Below are positions 55,424 through 62,940 of a DNA stretch of 64,000 nucleotides, piece by piece. The translations under genes were made by a program, and so were the position numbers. The stretch comes from Frankiales bacterium (GTDB taxonomy: Bacteria > Actinomycetota > Actinomycetes > Mycobacteriales > Jatrophihabitantaceae), in contig JAOPUZ010000012.1 of NCBI GenBank assembly GCA_025966315.1, positions 1-64,000 of the forward strand, written 5' to 3'. How positions within the stretch are numbered: the first letter of the stretch is position 1; the number at the start of each line of letters is the position of its first letter. The notes under the pieces were generated by a model. That model ran no database searches. It was not told the origin of the DNA and worked only from the letters and a program-made list of their open reading frames with translations.

Positions 55424-56347
55424 TCAGGAGGGCAGCCGGTAGCGCGGTTGCGCCCCTGCGGCCAGTGAGGCGGCCAGATCGCCGTCCGCAGCGACCCGGC
55501 TCAGCACCTCGCGATAGGTGAGCTGAGTGAGGCCGTCCTGGCCCAGCTCGTCCCAACTACGCGGCGCGGCCACCCACGGCTGCGCGCGCCCGCGCAGCGA
55601 ATACGGGCAGATCGTCGTCTTGGCCGGGTTGTTCTGGCTCCAGTCCAGCAGCACCTTGCCCGGACGTAGATTCTTCGCCATCTTGGCGACGACCTGACCG
55701 GGCACATCGCGAGCGAGCGATTCGGCCAGCGCTTTCGCGTACCCGCTGACCACCGTCGCCGACTGTGTTCCTTCCAGCGGGACGTAGAGCTGCAGGCCTT
55801 TGCTGCCGCTGCTGACCGGAATCGCATCGAGGCCATGGTCGACCAGACGTTCGCGCACCAGCAACGCGACCGCCGCGCAGGTGGCCAGATCAGCCGGCGC
55901 GCCCGGGTCGAGATCGATGACGAGACGGTCCGGATTGTGCACGCCCCCGCGCGGTCCCACGGTCCATTGCGGAACGTGCAGCTCCAGCGCGGCCAGGTTC
56001 GCCACCCAGATCAGCGCCGCGATGTCGGTGAGCAACGGGAACTCGAGCGTCTCGCGATTCCGCGACGAGCCTGGGGTGGGTAACACGACCGTCGGCAACC
56101 AGTCCGGCGCGTGGGCGGGCACGTTCTTCTCGAAGAACTGGGCTGAGCCCACCCCGTCCGGCCATCTGATCCGGGTCACCGGCCGCGCGGCGAGCTGGGG
56201 CAACAGGACCGGGGCGATCCGCGCGTAATAGTCGAGCACTTCGGCTTTGGTGGTGCCGTCCGGGTAGAGCACCTTGGACAGCCGGCGAATGGTCAGCTGC
56301 CTACCGTCCACGTCGACCGTCTGCACGTCGTCGCGATCAGGGCTCAC
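55424..56347 (-). CDS. LigD-type polymerase/primase (NHEJ)
   Basis: 307 aa from GTG at 56347, preceded by GGAG at 7-nt spacing; a longer frame into the ligase gene is rejected. Shows the LigD-Pol motifs PVTRIRWPDG, VHNPDRLVIDLDPG (metal-binding Asp pair) and SSGSKGLQLYVPL, then ARDVPGQVVAKMAKNLR and LDWSQNNPAKTTI. It fills gaps at double-strand ends. Stand-alone, not fused to ligase. Its start overlaps the ligase stop by 11 bp. Confidence 0.93.
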   Translation of the reverse strand: MSPDRDDVQTVDVDGRQLTIRRLSKVLYPDGTTKAEVLDYYARIAPVLLPQLAARPVTRIRWPDGVGSAQFFEKNVPAHAPDWLPTVVLPTPGSSRNRETLEFPLLTDIAALIWVANLAALELHVPQWTVGPRGGVHNPDRLVIDLDPGAPADLATCAAVALLVRERLVDHGLDAIPVSSGSKGLQLYVPLEGTQSATVVSGYAKALAESLARDVPGQVVAKMAKNLRPGKVLLDWSQNNPAKTTICPYSLRGRAQPWVAAPRSWDELGQDGLTQLTYREVLSRVAADGDLAASLAAGAQPRYRLPS

Positions 56348-57269
56348 GTCGTATCTCCTCTGGATCCAGATCCGACCGGACGGTGCGGAACACGGGTTGT
56401 CGCAGCCGCCCGGCTTCGGTCCATCCGACATGGCGGACATCGACGACGACGATCGGTTCGCACCAATTGCTTCCCGCGAGGTCGACGCGGGACAGCGTGT
56501 CCATGACCGGTGGATCCCGTCGGCCGGCATCCGCGAGGCTGCGCTGCAGCTCCGCGGCGACGCGTCCACCGATTCCACTACCGACGCGACCGGCGAAACG
56601 CAGCTGCCGCGTCTCGTCGAAGACGCCGAGTAGCAAGGCCCCGATCCGATCGGCGGACCCGATCTCCGGACGCCAGCCGATGACTAGACAAGACTGCACC
56701 CGCCGGTGCGCGGTTTTGATCCAGTCGCGGCTACGCCGACCCGGTTGGTAGCTGGACTCGCGTCGCTTCGACACCACGCCTTCCAGACCCTGTTCGAGGG
56801 TGGCCGACAACAAGGCCGCACCGTCGTCGTACTCGGGTGACAGTCGCCAGCGGTCGACCGGGAGCTCGAGTTTGTCCAGGCTGGCGCGACGAGCGTGCCA
56901 CGGCCGGTCGAGCAGCTCCACGCCGTACAGCCGGAGCACATCGAAAGCCATCACGCTCACCGGCTGAGCTTCGGCGAGTTCGGCCGCCTGCCGGGAGTCA
57001 GTGACGTGCATCCGTTCCGCCAGCGCCTCGAAGGACGGAACCCCCGCGCGCAGGACGATCACTTCGCCGTCCAACACCACGTCGGGCAGCATCGTGGCAA
57101 TGGGGCGCAGTTCCGGAAAGCCGACCGTGACGTCGCGGCCCGAGCGCGAAAACAGCCGGACCTGGGCGTCGGTGATGTCGGCGATGATTCGCATGCCGTC
57201 CCATTTGACCTCATGTGCCCAGTCGAGACCCGCCGGTTGGGTTCCGGTACTGGCGAGCATGGGGCGCAT
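56337..57269 (-). CDS. ATP-dependent DNA ligase (LigD ligase domain type)
   Basis: 310 aa. Nucleotidyltransferase motif I EVKWDGMR with the AMP-accepting Lys22, VVLDGEVIVL (motif III region), EGVVSKRRESSYQPGRRSRDWIK (motifs IV/V), and a C-terminal OB domain. Adjacent to the polymerase gene and divergent from Ku, completing a three-gene end-joining set. No phosphoesterase (PE) domain is seen here or elsewhere in the window. Confidence 0.92.
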   Translation of the reverse strand: MRPMLASTGTQPAGLDWAHEVKWDGMRIIADITDAQVRLFSRSGRDVTVGFPELRPIATMLPDVVLDGEVIVLRAGVPSFEALAERMHVTDSRQAAELAEAQPVSVMAFDVLRLYGVELLDRPWHARRASLDKLELPVDRWRLSPEYDDGAALLSATLEQGLEGVVSKRRESSYQPGRRSRDWIKTAHRRVQSCLVIGWRPEIGSADRIGALLLGVFDETRQLRFAGRVGSGIGGRVAAELQRSLADAGRRDPPVMDTLSRVDLAGSNWCEPIVVVDVRHVGWTEAGRLRQPVFRTVRSDLDPEEIRREP

Positions 57270-57391
57270 AGGGTCATGCTGCCTTGATAGGCGAAGGCGT
57301 CGCTAGGCAAGGACGTCTTCGGGTGCTGCTGAAAATCTGGCGATGAGGGTCGCTCCGCGTGGTGGCGATCGGGATGCGAAGGAGATACGTC

Positions 57392-58366
57392 ATGCGGGCC
57401 ATCTGGAAAGGGGCCGTGTCCTTCGGGCTGGTCAACGTCCCCGTCCGGCTTTTCGCCGCCACGGAGGAGCACGATATCCGATTTCATCAGGTGCACCGAG
57501 AGGACGGCGGCCGGATCCGCTATAAGCGCACCTGCAGCATCTGCGGTAATGAGGTCGGCTACGACGACATCGCCAAGGGCTATGAGACGAGCGACGGACA
57601 GCTGGTCATCCTGACCGATGAGGATCTCGACAAGCTGCCGGTGGCCACCGGACATGAAATCGACGTAGTCGAGTTCGTCCCGAGTGAGCAGGTTGACCCG
57701 ATCCTGTTCGCCAAGAGCTACTACCTGGAGCCGGACACCCGGGCAGCCAAGCCCTACGCGCTGTTGCGCGAGGCGTTGGTGGAGACGGACCGAATGGCGA
57801 TCGTCAAGATTGCTCTGCGCCAGAAGGAGACGCTGGCCGTATTACGAGTCCGGGACAAGGCGATTCTGCTGCAGACGATGCTATGGCCCGACGAGGTCAG
57901 GGCCCCGGACTTCGCATCGCTGGACGCCGACGTGGAGTTGCGTCCACAGGAATTGCGGATGGCGGCCTCGTTGATCGAAAGCATGGCCGCCGACTTTGCT
58001 CCGGAACAATTCACCGATGACTACCAAGCAGCGGTCCGCGAGCTTATCGACGCCAAGCTCGAGCGTGGTGAATCAGCCCAACTGGAGACCACCGAAGAAA
58101 AGCCAACGGCTCGTAAGGGCGGCGAGGTGATCGACCTGCTGACGGCCTTGCAGCGCAGCGTTGATCGCGCGCGCGGCGGGACTGTCGATACCAGTGCTGA
58201 CGAAGCGGAATCCGCGCCACCGGCGGAAAAAGCTATGGCGGGGAAAGTAGCGCCCCGCAAGGCGCCGGCCAAGAAAGCCGCGTCGAAAAAGACGGCGACC
58301 AAGACTGCGGCAAAGAAAGCGACTACGGCGAAGGCGGCCAAGAAACCGGCCGAGAAATCCGCCTGA
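57392..58366 (+). CDS. ku: Ku protein (NHEJ end-binding)
   Basis: 324 aa; AAGGAG at 7-nt spacing before the ATG fixes the start (an ATG 33 nt upstream is rejected). The Ku core begins MRAIWKGAVSFGLVNVPVRL and contains YKRTCSICGNEVGYDDIAKGYE. The C-terminal ~60 residues are Lys/Ala/Thr repeats (PAKKAASKKTATKTAAKKAT), a tail typical of actinobacterial Ku that enhances DNA binding. Divergent from the ligase gene with a 122-bp shared promoter region. Confidence 0.95.
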   Translation: MRAIWKGAVSFGLVNVPVRLFAATEEHDIRFHQVHREDGGRIRYKRTCSICGNEVGYDDIAKGYETSDGQLVILTDEDLDKLPVATGHEIDVVEFVPSEQVDPILFAKSYYLEPDTRAAKPYALLREALVETDRMAIVKIALRQKETLAVLRVRDKAILLQTMLWPDEVRAPDFASLDADVELRPQELRMAASLIESMAADFAPEQFTDDYQAAVRELIDAKLERGESAQLETTEEKPTARKGGEVIDLLTALQRSVDRARGGTVDTSADEAESAPPAEKAMAGKVAPRKAPAKKAASKKTATKTAAKKATTAKAAKKPAEKSA

Positions 58367-58441
58367 AACACGGCTACCGGGCTGACGAGCCGGTTGTCCT
58401 AAACTGGCGAGAAAGCCTCGCAGGGTGACAAAGAATACTGT

Positions 58442-58483
58442 GGCGGGCGGTAGCAACGGGATACACCGCCCGCCGGGTTAATT
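58442..58483 (+). terminator. intrinsic terminator-like hairpin after ku
   Basis: GGCGGGCGGT (58442-58451) pairs perfectly with ACCGCCCGCC (58465-58474), loop 13 nt, followed by GGGTTAATTT. It lies 76 bp past the ku stop; the A/T-rich tail is short. Confidence 0.6.
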
Positions 58484-58484
58484 T

Positions 58485-58503
58485 GTATCCCAGATCTGGA
58501 TAC
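58485..58503. promoter_or_regulatory. palindromic operator candidate upstream of the TrmB/LuxR-like gene
   Basis: GTATCCCAGATCTGGATAC is a 19-bp near-palindrome (one extra C). GGATAC-like words recur at 58458-58464 (GGGATAC) and 58508-58514 (GTGATAC). Located 50 bp before the GTG at 58554. Confidence 0.45.
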
Positions 58504-58553
58504 CACAGTGATACGGCTGTGTCATTGGCACTCAAGCGCCAGGAGGTTTCGTT

Positions 58554-59534
58554 GTGGAAACCGACCTTAGCTCGCATTTCGTCCTGCTCGGCGTAGACAC
58601 CGATGCAGTCACGGTATATCTGGAGTTACTGCGCAACGGCTACATCGATGAACCCGATCCGGCTAACGCGCTCACCGTCAAGTCGCTGGCAGTGCTGATC
58701 GACGTCGGCCTCGTTGCCCGAGACGGAGCCTGCGAAACCCGTTATGTACCGGTACCGCCGGAAACCGGCCTGCGGGCGCTCACGAGCCGGCGGGAAAGTC
58801 AGATCAGCCAGGCGATGGTCGCGGTGCAGAACGCGTATCGCGATTTCCGTCGGCAGCAGCAACTTCAGCAACCCGCCGGCGAGCTGGTCGAGGTGGTGAC
58901 CGGCCCGGCAATCCTGCAACGACTCAAGCAGGCCGAAGACCATGCCCGCACCCAGATACGCAGACTCGACTCACCGCCCTATTACCGGGTCCGCTCAACC
59001 AACACGACCGAACTGGATCACCTACGCCACGGCGTCGCATACCGGGTGGTGTACGCCCAGGCCTCGCTGGCGACCGAGAATTATCTGGACGGCAATATCG
59101 TCCCGAGTATCAAGGCGGGGGAGCAGGCCCGGGTACTGCAACAAGTGCCCGTGAAGCTGAGCATCATCGACGACTCGGTCGCGTGCGTGTCGCTGTCCAT
59201 TACCGAAGCCGACGTGAACCGCACGCTGCTGATTGTGCGGCCCAGCACACTTTTCACCGCGCTGATCGGACTGTTCGAGCTCTGCTGGCAGGCAGCCACC
59301 CCGATCATGCCGACGGGGGCGCTCGGTTCGAGCATTGAGCCGTCGGAGCAGCGAATGCTCAGCCTGCTAGCGGCGGGGATGAATGACGAGGACGTCATCC
59401 GGACGCTGCGGATATCGCGGCGGACGTTCTTCCGGCACTTGGAGCGGCTGCAGGCCCGCGCCGGCGTTGACACCCGATTCCAGCTGGGTGTCTATGCCAG
59501 CCGCCACGGCTGGTTGCCCGATCTGCCCGCTTGA
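58554..59534 (+). CDS. TrmB/LuxR-like transcriptional regulator
   Basis: 326 aa from GTG, with AGGAGG at 7-nt spacing. N-terminal ~60 residues resemble a TrmB-type winged helix (FVLLGVDTDAVTVYLELLRNG); the central part resembles the sugar-sensing-like region of such regulators. A LuxR-type helix-turn-helix ends the protein (LSLLAAGMNDEDVIRTLRISRRTFFRHLERLQARAG). This TrmB-LuxR mix is frequent in actinobacteria. Target genes unknown; palindrome at 58485 suggests autoregulation. Confidence 0.82.
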   Translation: METDLSSHFVLLGVDTDAVTVYLELLRNGYIDEPDPANALTVKSLAVLIDVGLVARDGACETRYVPVPPETGLRALTSRRESQISQAMVAVQNAYRDFRRQQQLQQPAGELVEVVTGPAILQRLKQAEDHARTQIRRLDSPPYYRVRSTNTTELDHLRHGVAYRVVYAQASLATENYLDGNIVPSIKAGEQARVLQQVPVKLSIIDDSVACVSLSITEADVNRTLLIVRPSTLFTALIGLFELCWQAATPIMPTGALGSSIEPSEQRMLSLLAAGMNDEDVIRTLRISRRTFFRHLERLQARAGVDTRFQLGVYASRHGWLPDLPA

Positions 59535-60100
59535 GCCGCGGGTCGGCAGCCGCTGCGGATGGGCGGGGAATACCCGCGTGCCGATACGGCGGGAATCACC
59601 GTGCAACGCGGGGGTTTCGGCCTTGACCAGCTCGAGCACCGACGCCAAGGGTGCCCGCGCCGCGGCCCCGCCTCGACGGCCGAGAACGTCCACGATCCAC
59701 CTTCTGGTCGGCGTGGCCCACCCGCTGGGCACGAGTCGTCGGCCAGGTCAGGGTCAACGTGCCCCCGATCGGAACGGCGCGCCACCGGCTGAGGACCTGA
59801 TCGAGCCGGTCCTGGATGGCTCGGGTCAGGTCATCGTTGCCGATCGTCACCGCGGCGCCGCCGATTAGCCGGCCTTCGGTGTCGATGAGCGCCGCGAGCT
59901 GTTCCGATCTGCCGGTGTCGTGTTTGCCGGCCCGTCCGAGTCGGGCCGAGTCGGGCCGAGTCGGGCCGAGGCGGCCGCCCGTGGCCTGACCAGCAAGTCG
60001 AGGAATACGCGGAGCATCGGTCGCGAAGCCTTTGTACCAAGAGGTAAAACCGATCCTCGGGTACCGTGTCGATACCGACGTCGGCGCAGGAGAGATGAGC
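59535..60100. other. 566-bp stretch without a confident gene; possible decayed minus-strand coding region
   Basis: No complete gene with site and family could be supported. On the minus strand, about 59700-59920 reads protein-like (LAALIDTEGRLIGGAAV, then IQDRLDQVLSRW), and after a frame change a second stretch near 59560-59730 does also (TPTRRWIVDVLG, LASVLELVKAETPAL). This is what a frameshifted pseudogene would look like. It also holds a short tandem repeat at 59938-59967. Confidence 0.4.
59938..59967 (+). repeat. three tandem 10-bp repeats
   Basis: GAGTCGGGCC is repeated three times exactly at 59938, 59948 and 59958, followed by the degenerate GAGGCGGCC. It lies in the gene-free stretch upstream of the DUF1992 gene. 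Confidence 0.9.
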
Positions 60101-60514
60101 ATGACCGAGCGCAAGCCAGCGAGGGTTTCCTTCGGCGATTGGGTCGAGCGCCAGATCCGGCAGGCGCAGCAGCGGGGCGGCTTCGACAACCTGCCGGGTC
60201 AAGGCAAGCCGATCCCGGGCATCAACGAACCACAGCATGAGCTGGCCTGGGTCGCCGGACTGGTCCGGCGCGAAAATCTGCCCGTCAGTGCGCTGCTGCC
60301 ACCGTCGCTGGCGTTGGCCAAAGAGGTGGAGGACCTGCCGGAAACGCTTCGCCGGCTGACCTCCGAGTCGGCCGTCCGGAAGGTAGTGGAGGATCTGAAC
60401 CATCGCATCATGCAGGCCCACCGGCTTCCGCAGGCGGGGCCTCCGATGCGCGTGATGGCGCGTGATGTCGACCAGGTCGTCGCCGCGTGGCGAAAAGACC
60501 GGGACGCCCGCTAG
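60101..60514 (+). CDS. DUF1992 (DnaJ-homologue C28-like) protein
   Basis: 137 aa; AGGAG lies 8 nt before ATG 60101 and only 2 nt before ATG 60095, so the second ATG is preferred. DUF1992 begins DWVERQIRQAQQRGGFDNLPGQGKPI near residue 13 and continues through LPPSLALAKEVEDLPETL and NHRIMQAHRLPQAG. The family has no J domain in bacteria; function unknown. Twenty-two bp separate it from the lipoate ligase, so they may be cotranscribed. Confidence 0.88.
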   Translation: MTERKPARVSFGDWVERQIRQAQQRGGFDNLPGQGKPIPGINEPQHELAWVAGLVRRENLPVSALLPPSLALAKEVEDLPETLRRLTSESAVRKVVEDLNHRIMQAHRLPQAGPPMRVMARDVDQVVAAWRKDRDAR

Positions 60515-60536
60515 CCCGACGGAGGAGCACCAACCG

Positions 60537-61586
60537 ATGCACGGTGAGTTCAAGATGCCAGCCGGCAAATTGGTCGTGGTTGACCTAGACCTGCACGAAG
60601 GACGGCTCACCCATGTCGCCGTGTCGGGCGATTTCTTCCTCGAACCGGACGAGGCCTTGTTTGCCATGAACGCCGCGCTCGAAGGCGCCTCCGGCAACGC
60701 CACTGCTACCGAACTCAAGGATCGTATCGAGCACGCGTTGCCGGACGGCACGATGATGTACGGGATCTCGTCCAGCGCGGTGGCAACCGCGGTTCGGCGC
60801 GCGTTGTCCAAGGCGACCAGTTGGACCGATCACGAGTGGCTCCTGCTGCACGAGCCAGCTCAAGCGCCACAGTGGCACATGGCGTTGGACCAAGTGCTGA
60901 TCGAGGAGGTAGACGCCGGCCGCCGCGCACCGATCCTGCGGGTCTGGGAATGGGCCGCTCCATGCGTGGTCATCGGCTCATTCCAATCATTGGGCAACGA
61001 GGTGGACCTCGAGCAGGCCGAGCGGTACGGCATCGAGGTGGTGCGCCGGATCAGCGGCGGTGGAGCGATGTTCATAGAGCCGGGCAACACGATCACCTAC
61101 TCGGTGTACGCACCCGCCTCGCTCGTTGAAGGTCTATCTTTTCAGGACTCCTACGCATTTCTCGACGATTGGGTGCTGGGTGCGCTCGGCGATTTGGGGA
61201 TCAAGGCGAGCTGTCAGCCCCTCAACGACATCACGTCGCCAGGCGGCAAGATCGCCGGCGCGGCGCAGAAACGTCTGGTCGGCGGTGCCGTCCTGCATCA
61301 CGTGACCATGTCGTACGACATCGATGCGGCGAAGATGTTGCAAGTGCTGCGCATCGGCCGCGAGAAGCTGTCCATGAAAGGGACGGCCAGCGCCAACAAG
61401 CGGGTCGACCCGCTGCGCTCTCAGACCGGGCTACCGCGCGAAGCCATTGTGGACGCGATGATCGGCAGCTTCGGGGGCCGTTACGGGTTATCGGATACTT
61501 CAGTCACCGCAGCGGAACGGCAGCGCACCCAGGAACTCATCGATACGAAATTCGCCACCAAGGAGTGGATAGCCCGGGTGCCTTGA
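60537..61586 (+). CDS. lplA: lipoate-protein ligase with N-terminal accessory domain
   Basis: 349 aa; GGAGGAG precedes the ATG by 9 nt. Residues 1 to ~90 (KLVVVDLDLHEGRLTHVAVSG...EHALPDG) resemble the lipoate-ligase accessory domain, normally C-terminal in E. coli LplA. The catalytic BPL/LplA domain follows with RRISGGGAMFIEPGN, DITSPGGKIAGAAQKRL (catalytic Lys) and LHHVTMSYDID. It attaches lipoate to carriers such as GcvH and 2-oxoacid dehydrogenase E2 subunits. Confidence 0.85.
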   Translation: MHGEFKMPAGKLVVVDLDLHEGRLTHVAVSGDFFLEPDEALFAMNAALEGASGNATATELKDRIEHALPDGTMMYGISSSAVATAVRRALSKATSWTDHEWLLLHEPAQAPQWHMALDQVLIEEVDAGRRAPILRVWEWAAPCVVIGSFQSLGNEVDLEQAERYGIEVVRRISGGGAMFIEPGNTITYSVYAPASLVEGLSFQDSYAFLDDWVLGALGDLGIKASCQPLNDITSPGGKIAGAAQKRLVGGAVLHHVTMSYDIDAAKMLQVLRIGREKLSMKGTASANKRVDPLRSQTGLPREAIVDAMIGSFGGRYGLSDTSVTAAERQRTQELIDTKFATKEWIARVP

Positions 61587-61594
61587 GGTGGGCG

Positions 61595-62335
61595 CTACTT
61601 CGACCGGTGCTGCCACAGCAATTGCCAGGGAGCGATCGCCGATTCGAGCTGGACTCGTGCGTTCATCTTGGATGCCCCCTTCACGCGCTCGACAAACCGG
61701 ATCGGCACCTCGGCGATGCGGTGACCCTGACGGGTCGCGCGGTAGTTCATCTCGACCTGGAAGGAGTACCCGTTGCTGTGGATCGAGGCCAGATCGATAT
61801 CGCGCAAGGTGCTGGCACGCCAGGCCTTGAAGCCGGCCGTGGCGTCCTTGATGTGTAGCCGGAGGATCGCGTTGACGTACAAATTCGCCCAGCTGGACAG
61901 CACTTTTCGGGTCCACGGCCAGTCCGCGGCGGTCGAGCCGCCCGGCACGTACCGCGACCCGATCACCACGCCCGCATCGGTCGTCCGCAACACTTCGAGC
62001 ATGGCCGGGATTGCGGTCACCGGATGGGACAGGTCAGCATCCATCTGGATGACGACGTCGGCGCCTTCATCGACCGCTCGACTGAACCCGGCGACGTAGG
62101 CACGACCGAGGCCGTCCTTGGCGTTTCGGTGCAGGACGCTGATCTGGCCGCCGGACTCGGCAGCGAAGCGATCGGCGACATCGCCGGTGCCGTCGGGGGA
62201 GTTGTCATCTACAACGAGTACCTGCAGATTTGGCTGCGGCAAGGCCAGCAGGTCCTCGATGAGAACCGGCAAACTCTCTTTCTCGTTGTAGGTCGGAACG
62301 ACGACCACGACCTGGGGGTGGTCTTGCGCGATCAC
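61595..62335 (-). CDS. polyprenol-phosphate mannosyltransferase-like GT2
   Basis: 246 aa from GTG at 62335, with GGAGGA 7 nt upstream; an upstream extension is rejected. GT2 motifs: VVVPTYNEKESLPVLI, VLVVDDNSPDGTGDV (Asp pair), VIQMDADLSHP (DxD) and GSRYVPGGS. This is the DPM1/Ppm1 catalytic-domain type, transferring mannose from GDP-mannose to polyprenol phosphate for lipoglycans and protein mannosylation. The apolipoprotein acyltransferase half of mycobacterial Ppm1 is not fused. Stop is 8 bp from the lplA stop. Confidence 0.9.
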   Translation of the reverse strand: MIAQDHPQVVVVVPTYNEKESLPVLIEDLLALPQPNLQVLVVDDNSPDGTGDVADRFAAESGGQISVLHRNAKDGLGRAYVAGFSRAVDEGADVVIQMDADLSHPVTAIPAMLEVLRTTDAGVVIGSRYVPGGSTAADWPWTRKVLSSWANLYVNAILRLHIKDATAGFKAWRASTLRDIDLASIHSNGYSFQVEMNYRATRQGHRIAEVPIRFVERVKGASKMNARVQLESAIAPWQLLWQHRSK

Positions 62336-62500
62336 CGAAATATCCTCCGCAGAACCATATTGAGCACAGCAGCAGTTGATCACCATAGTGGTCCACTGGC
62401 CGGCCGCTCGACGGTGCGCGTGTGCGTCGCACTTCGAACTCACGAATTCGGATTAGGCCCCTTGAGCACTTGTTCGATGAGCGCCGTAGGTCTACCTTCC

Positions 62501-62516
62501 TGTGACCTAGGTAACA
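62501..62516. promoter_or_regulatory. CRP/GlxR-like operator
   Basis: TGTGACCTAGGTAACA matches TGTGA-N6-TCACA at all but one fixed position, with core palindrome GTnACCTAGGTnAC. It lies 50 bp before the DUF485 gene. In corynebacteria and mycobacteria this is the cAMP-CRP/GlxR consensus, and acetate uptake is a known target. Confidence 0.6.
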
Positions 62517-62565
62517 CGTAGGGCTTCTGGGTGACCTCATCGGTCGCTCCACTGAGGAGGTTTCC

Positions 62566-62940
62566 ATGTCATCGACTTCGGACCGCCCACCCACCGGCGC
62601 GCCGCCGCCGCTTGGCGACGGCTACGTGCTCGTGTCGAACAGCGACGACTTCGCTGCGCTCCGGCGTACCTTTCGACGATTCGTCTTTCCGATGACAGCG
62701 TTGTTCCTGCTCTGGTATGCGCTCTATGTGCTGCTGTCGAACTACGCGCACGGTTTCATGAGCACCAAGGTCGCGGGCAACATCCACCTTGGTCTGGTGC
62801 TCAGCCTCTTGCAGTTCGTGTCCACCTTTGCCATCACCATCCTGTACGCGCGTTGGGCTGACCACACGTTCGATCCTGCCGCGGCCGAGCTCTCCGAACG
62901 GGTGCTGGCACACGGGATCAGCGAGCGGGAGCAATCATGA
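62566..62940 (+). CDS. DUF485 membrane protein
   Basis: 124 aa; GAGGAGG lies 6-7 nt before the ATG. Two transmembrane helices (FPMTALFLLWYALYVLLSNY; HLGLVLSLLQFVSTFAITIL) are joined by a polar loop with FMSTKVAGNIH. DUF485/YjcH proteins precede acetate permease genes and likely support the symporter. Its stop overlaps the next start (ATGA). Confidence 0.92.
   Translation: MSSTSDRPPTGAPPPLGDGYVLVSNSDDFAALRRTFRRFVFPMTALFLLWYALYVLLSNYAHGFMSTKVAGNIHLGLVLSLLQFVSTFAITILYARWADHTFDPAAAELSERVLAHGISEREQS

Noticed and set aside
59831-60811. 326-aa antisense frame over DUF1992 and lplA
   Set aside because: Shadow of two genes with clear domains and ribosome sites.
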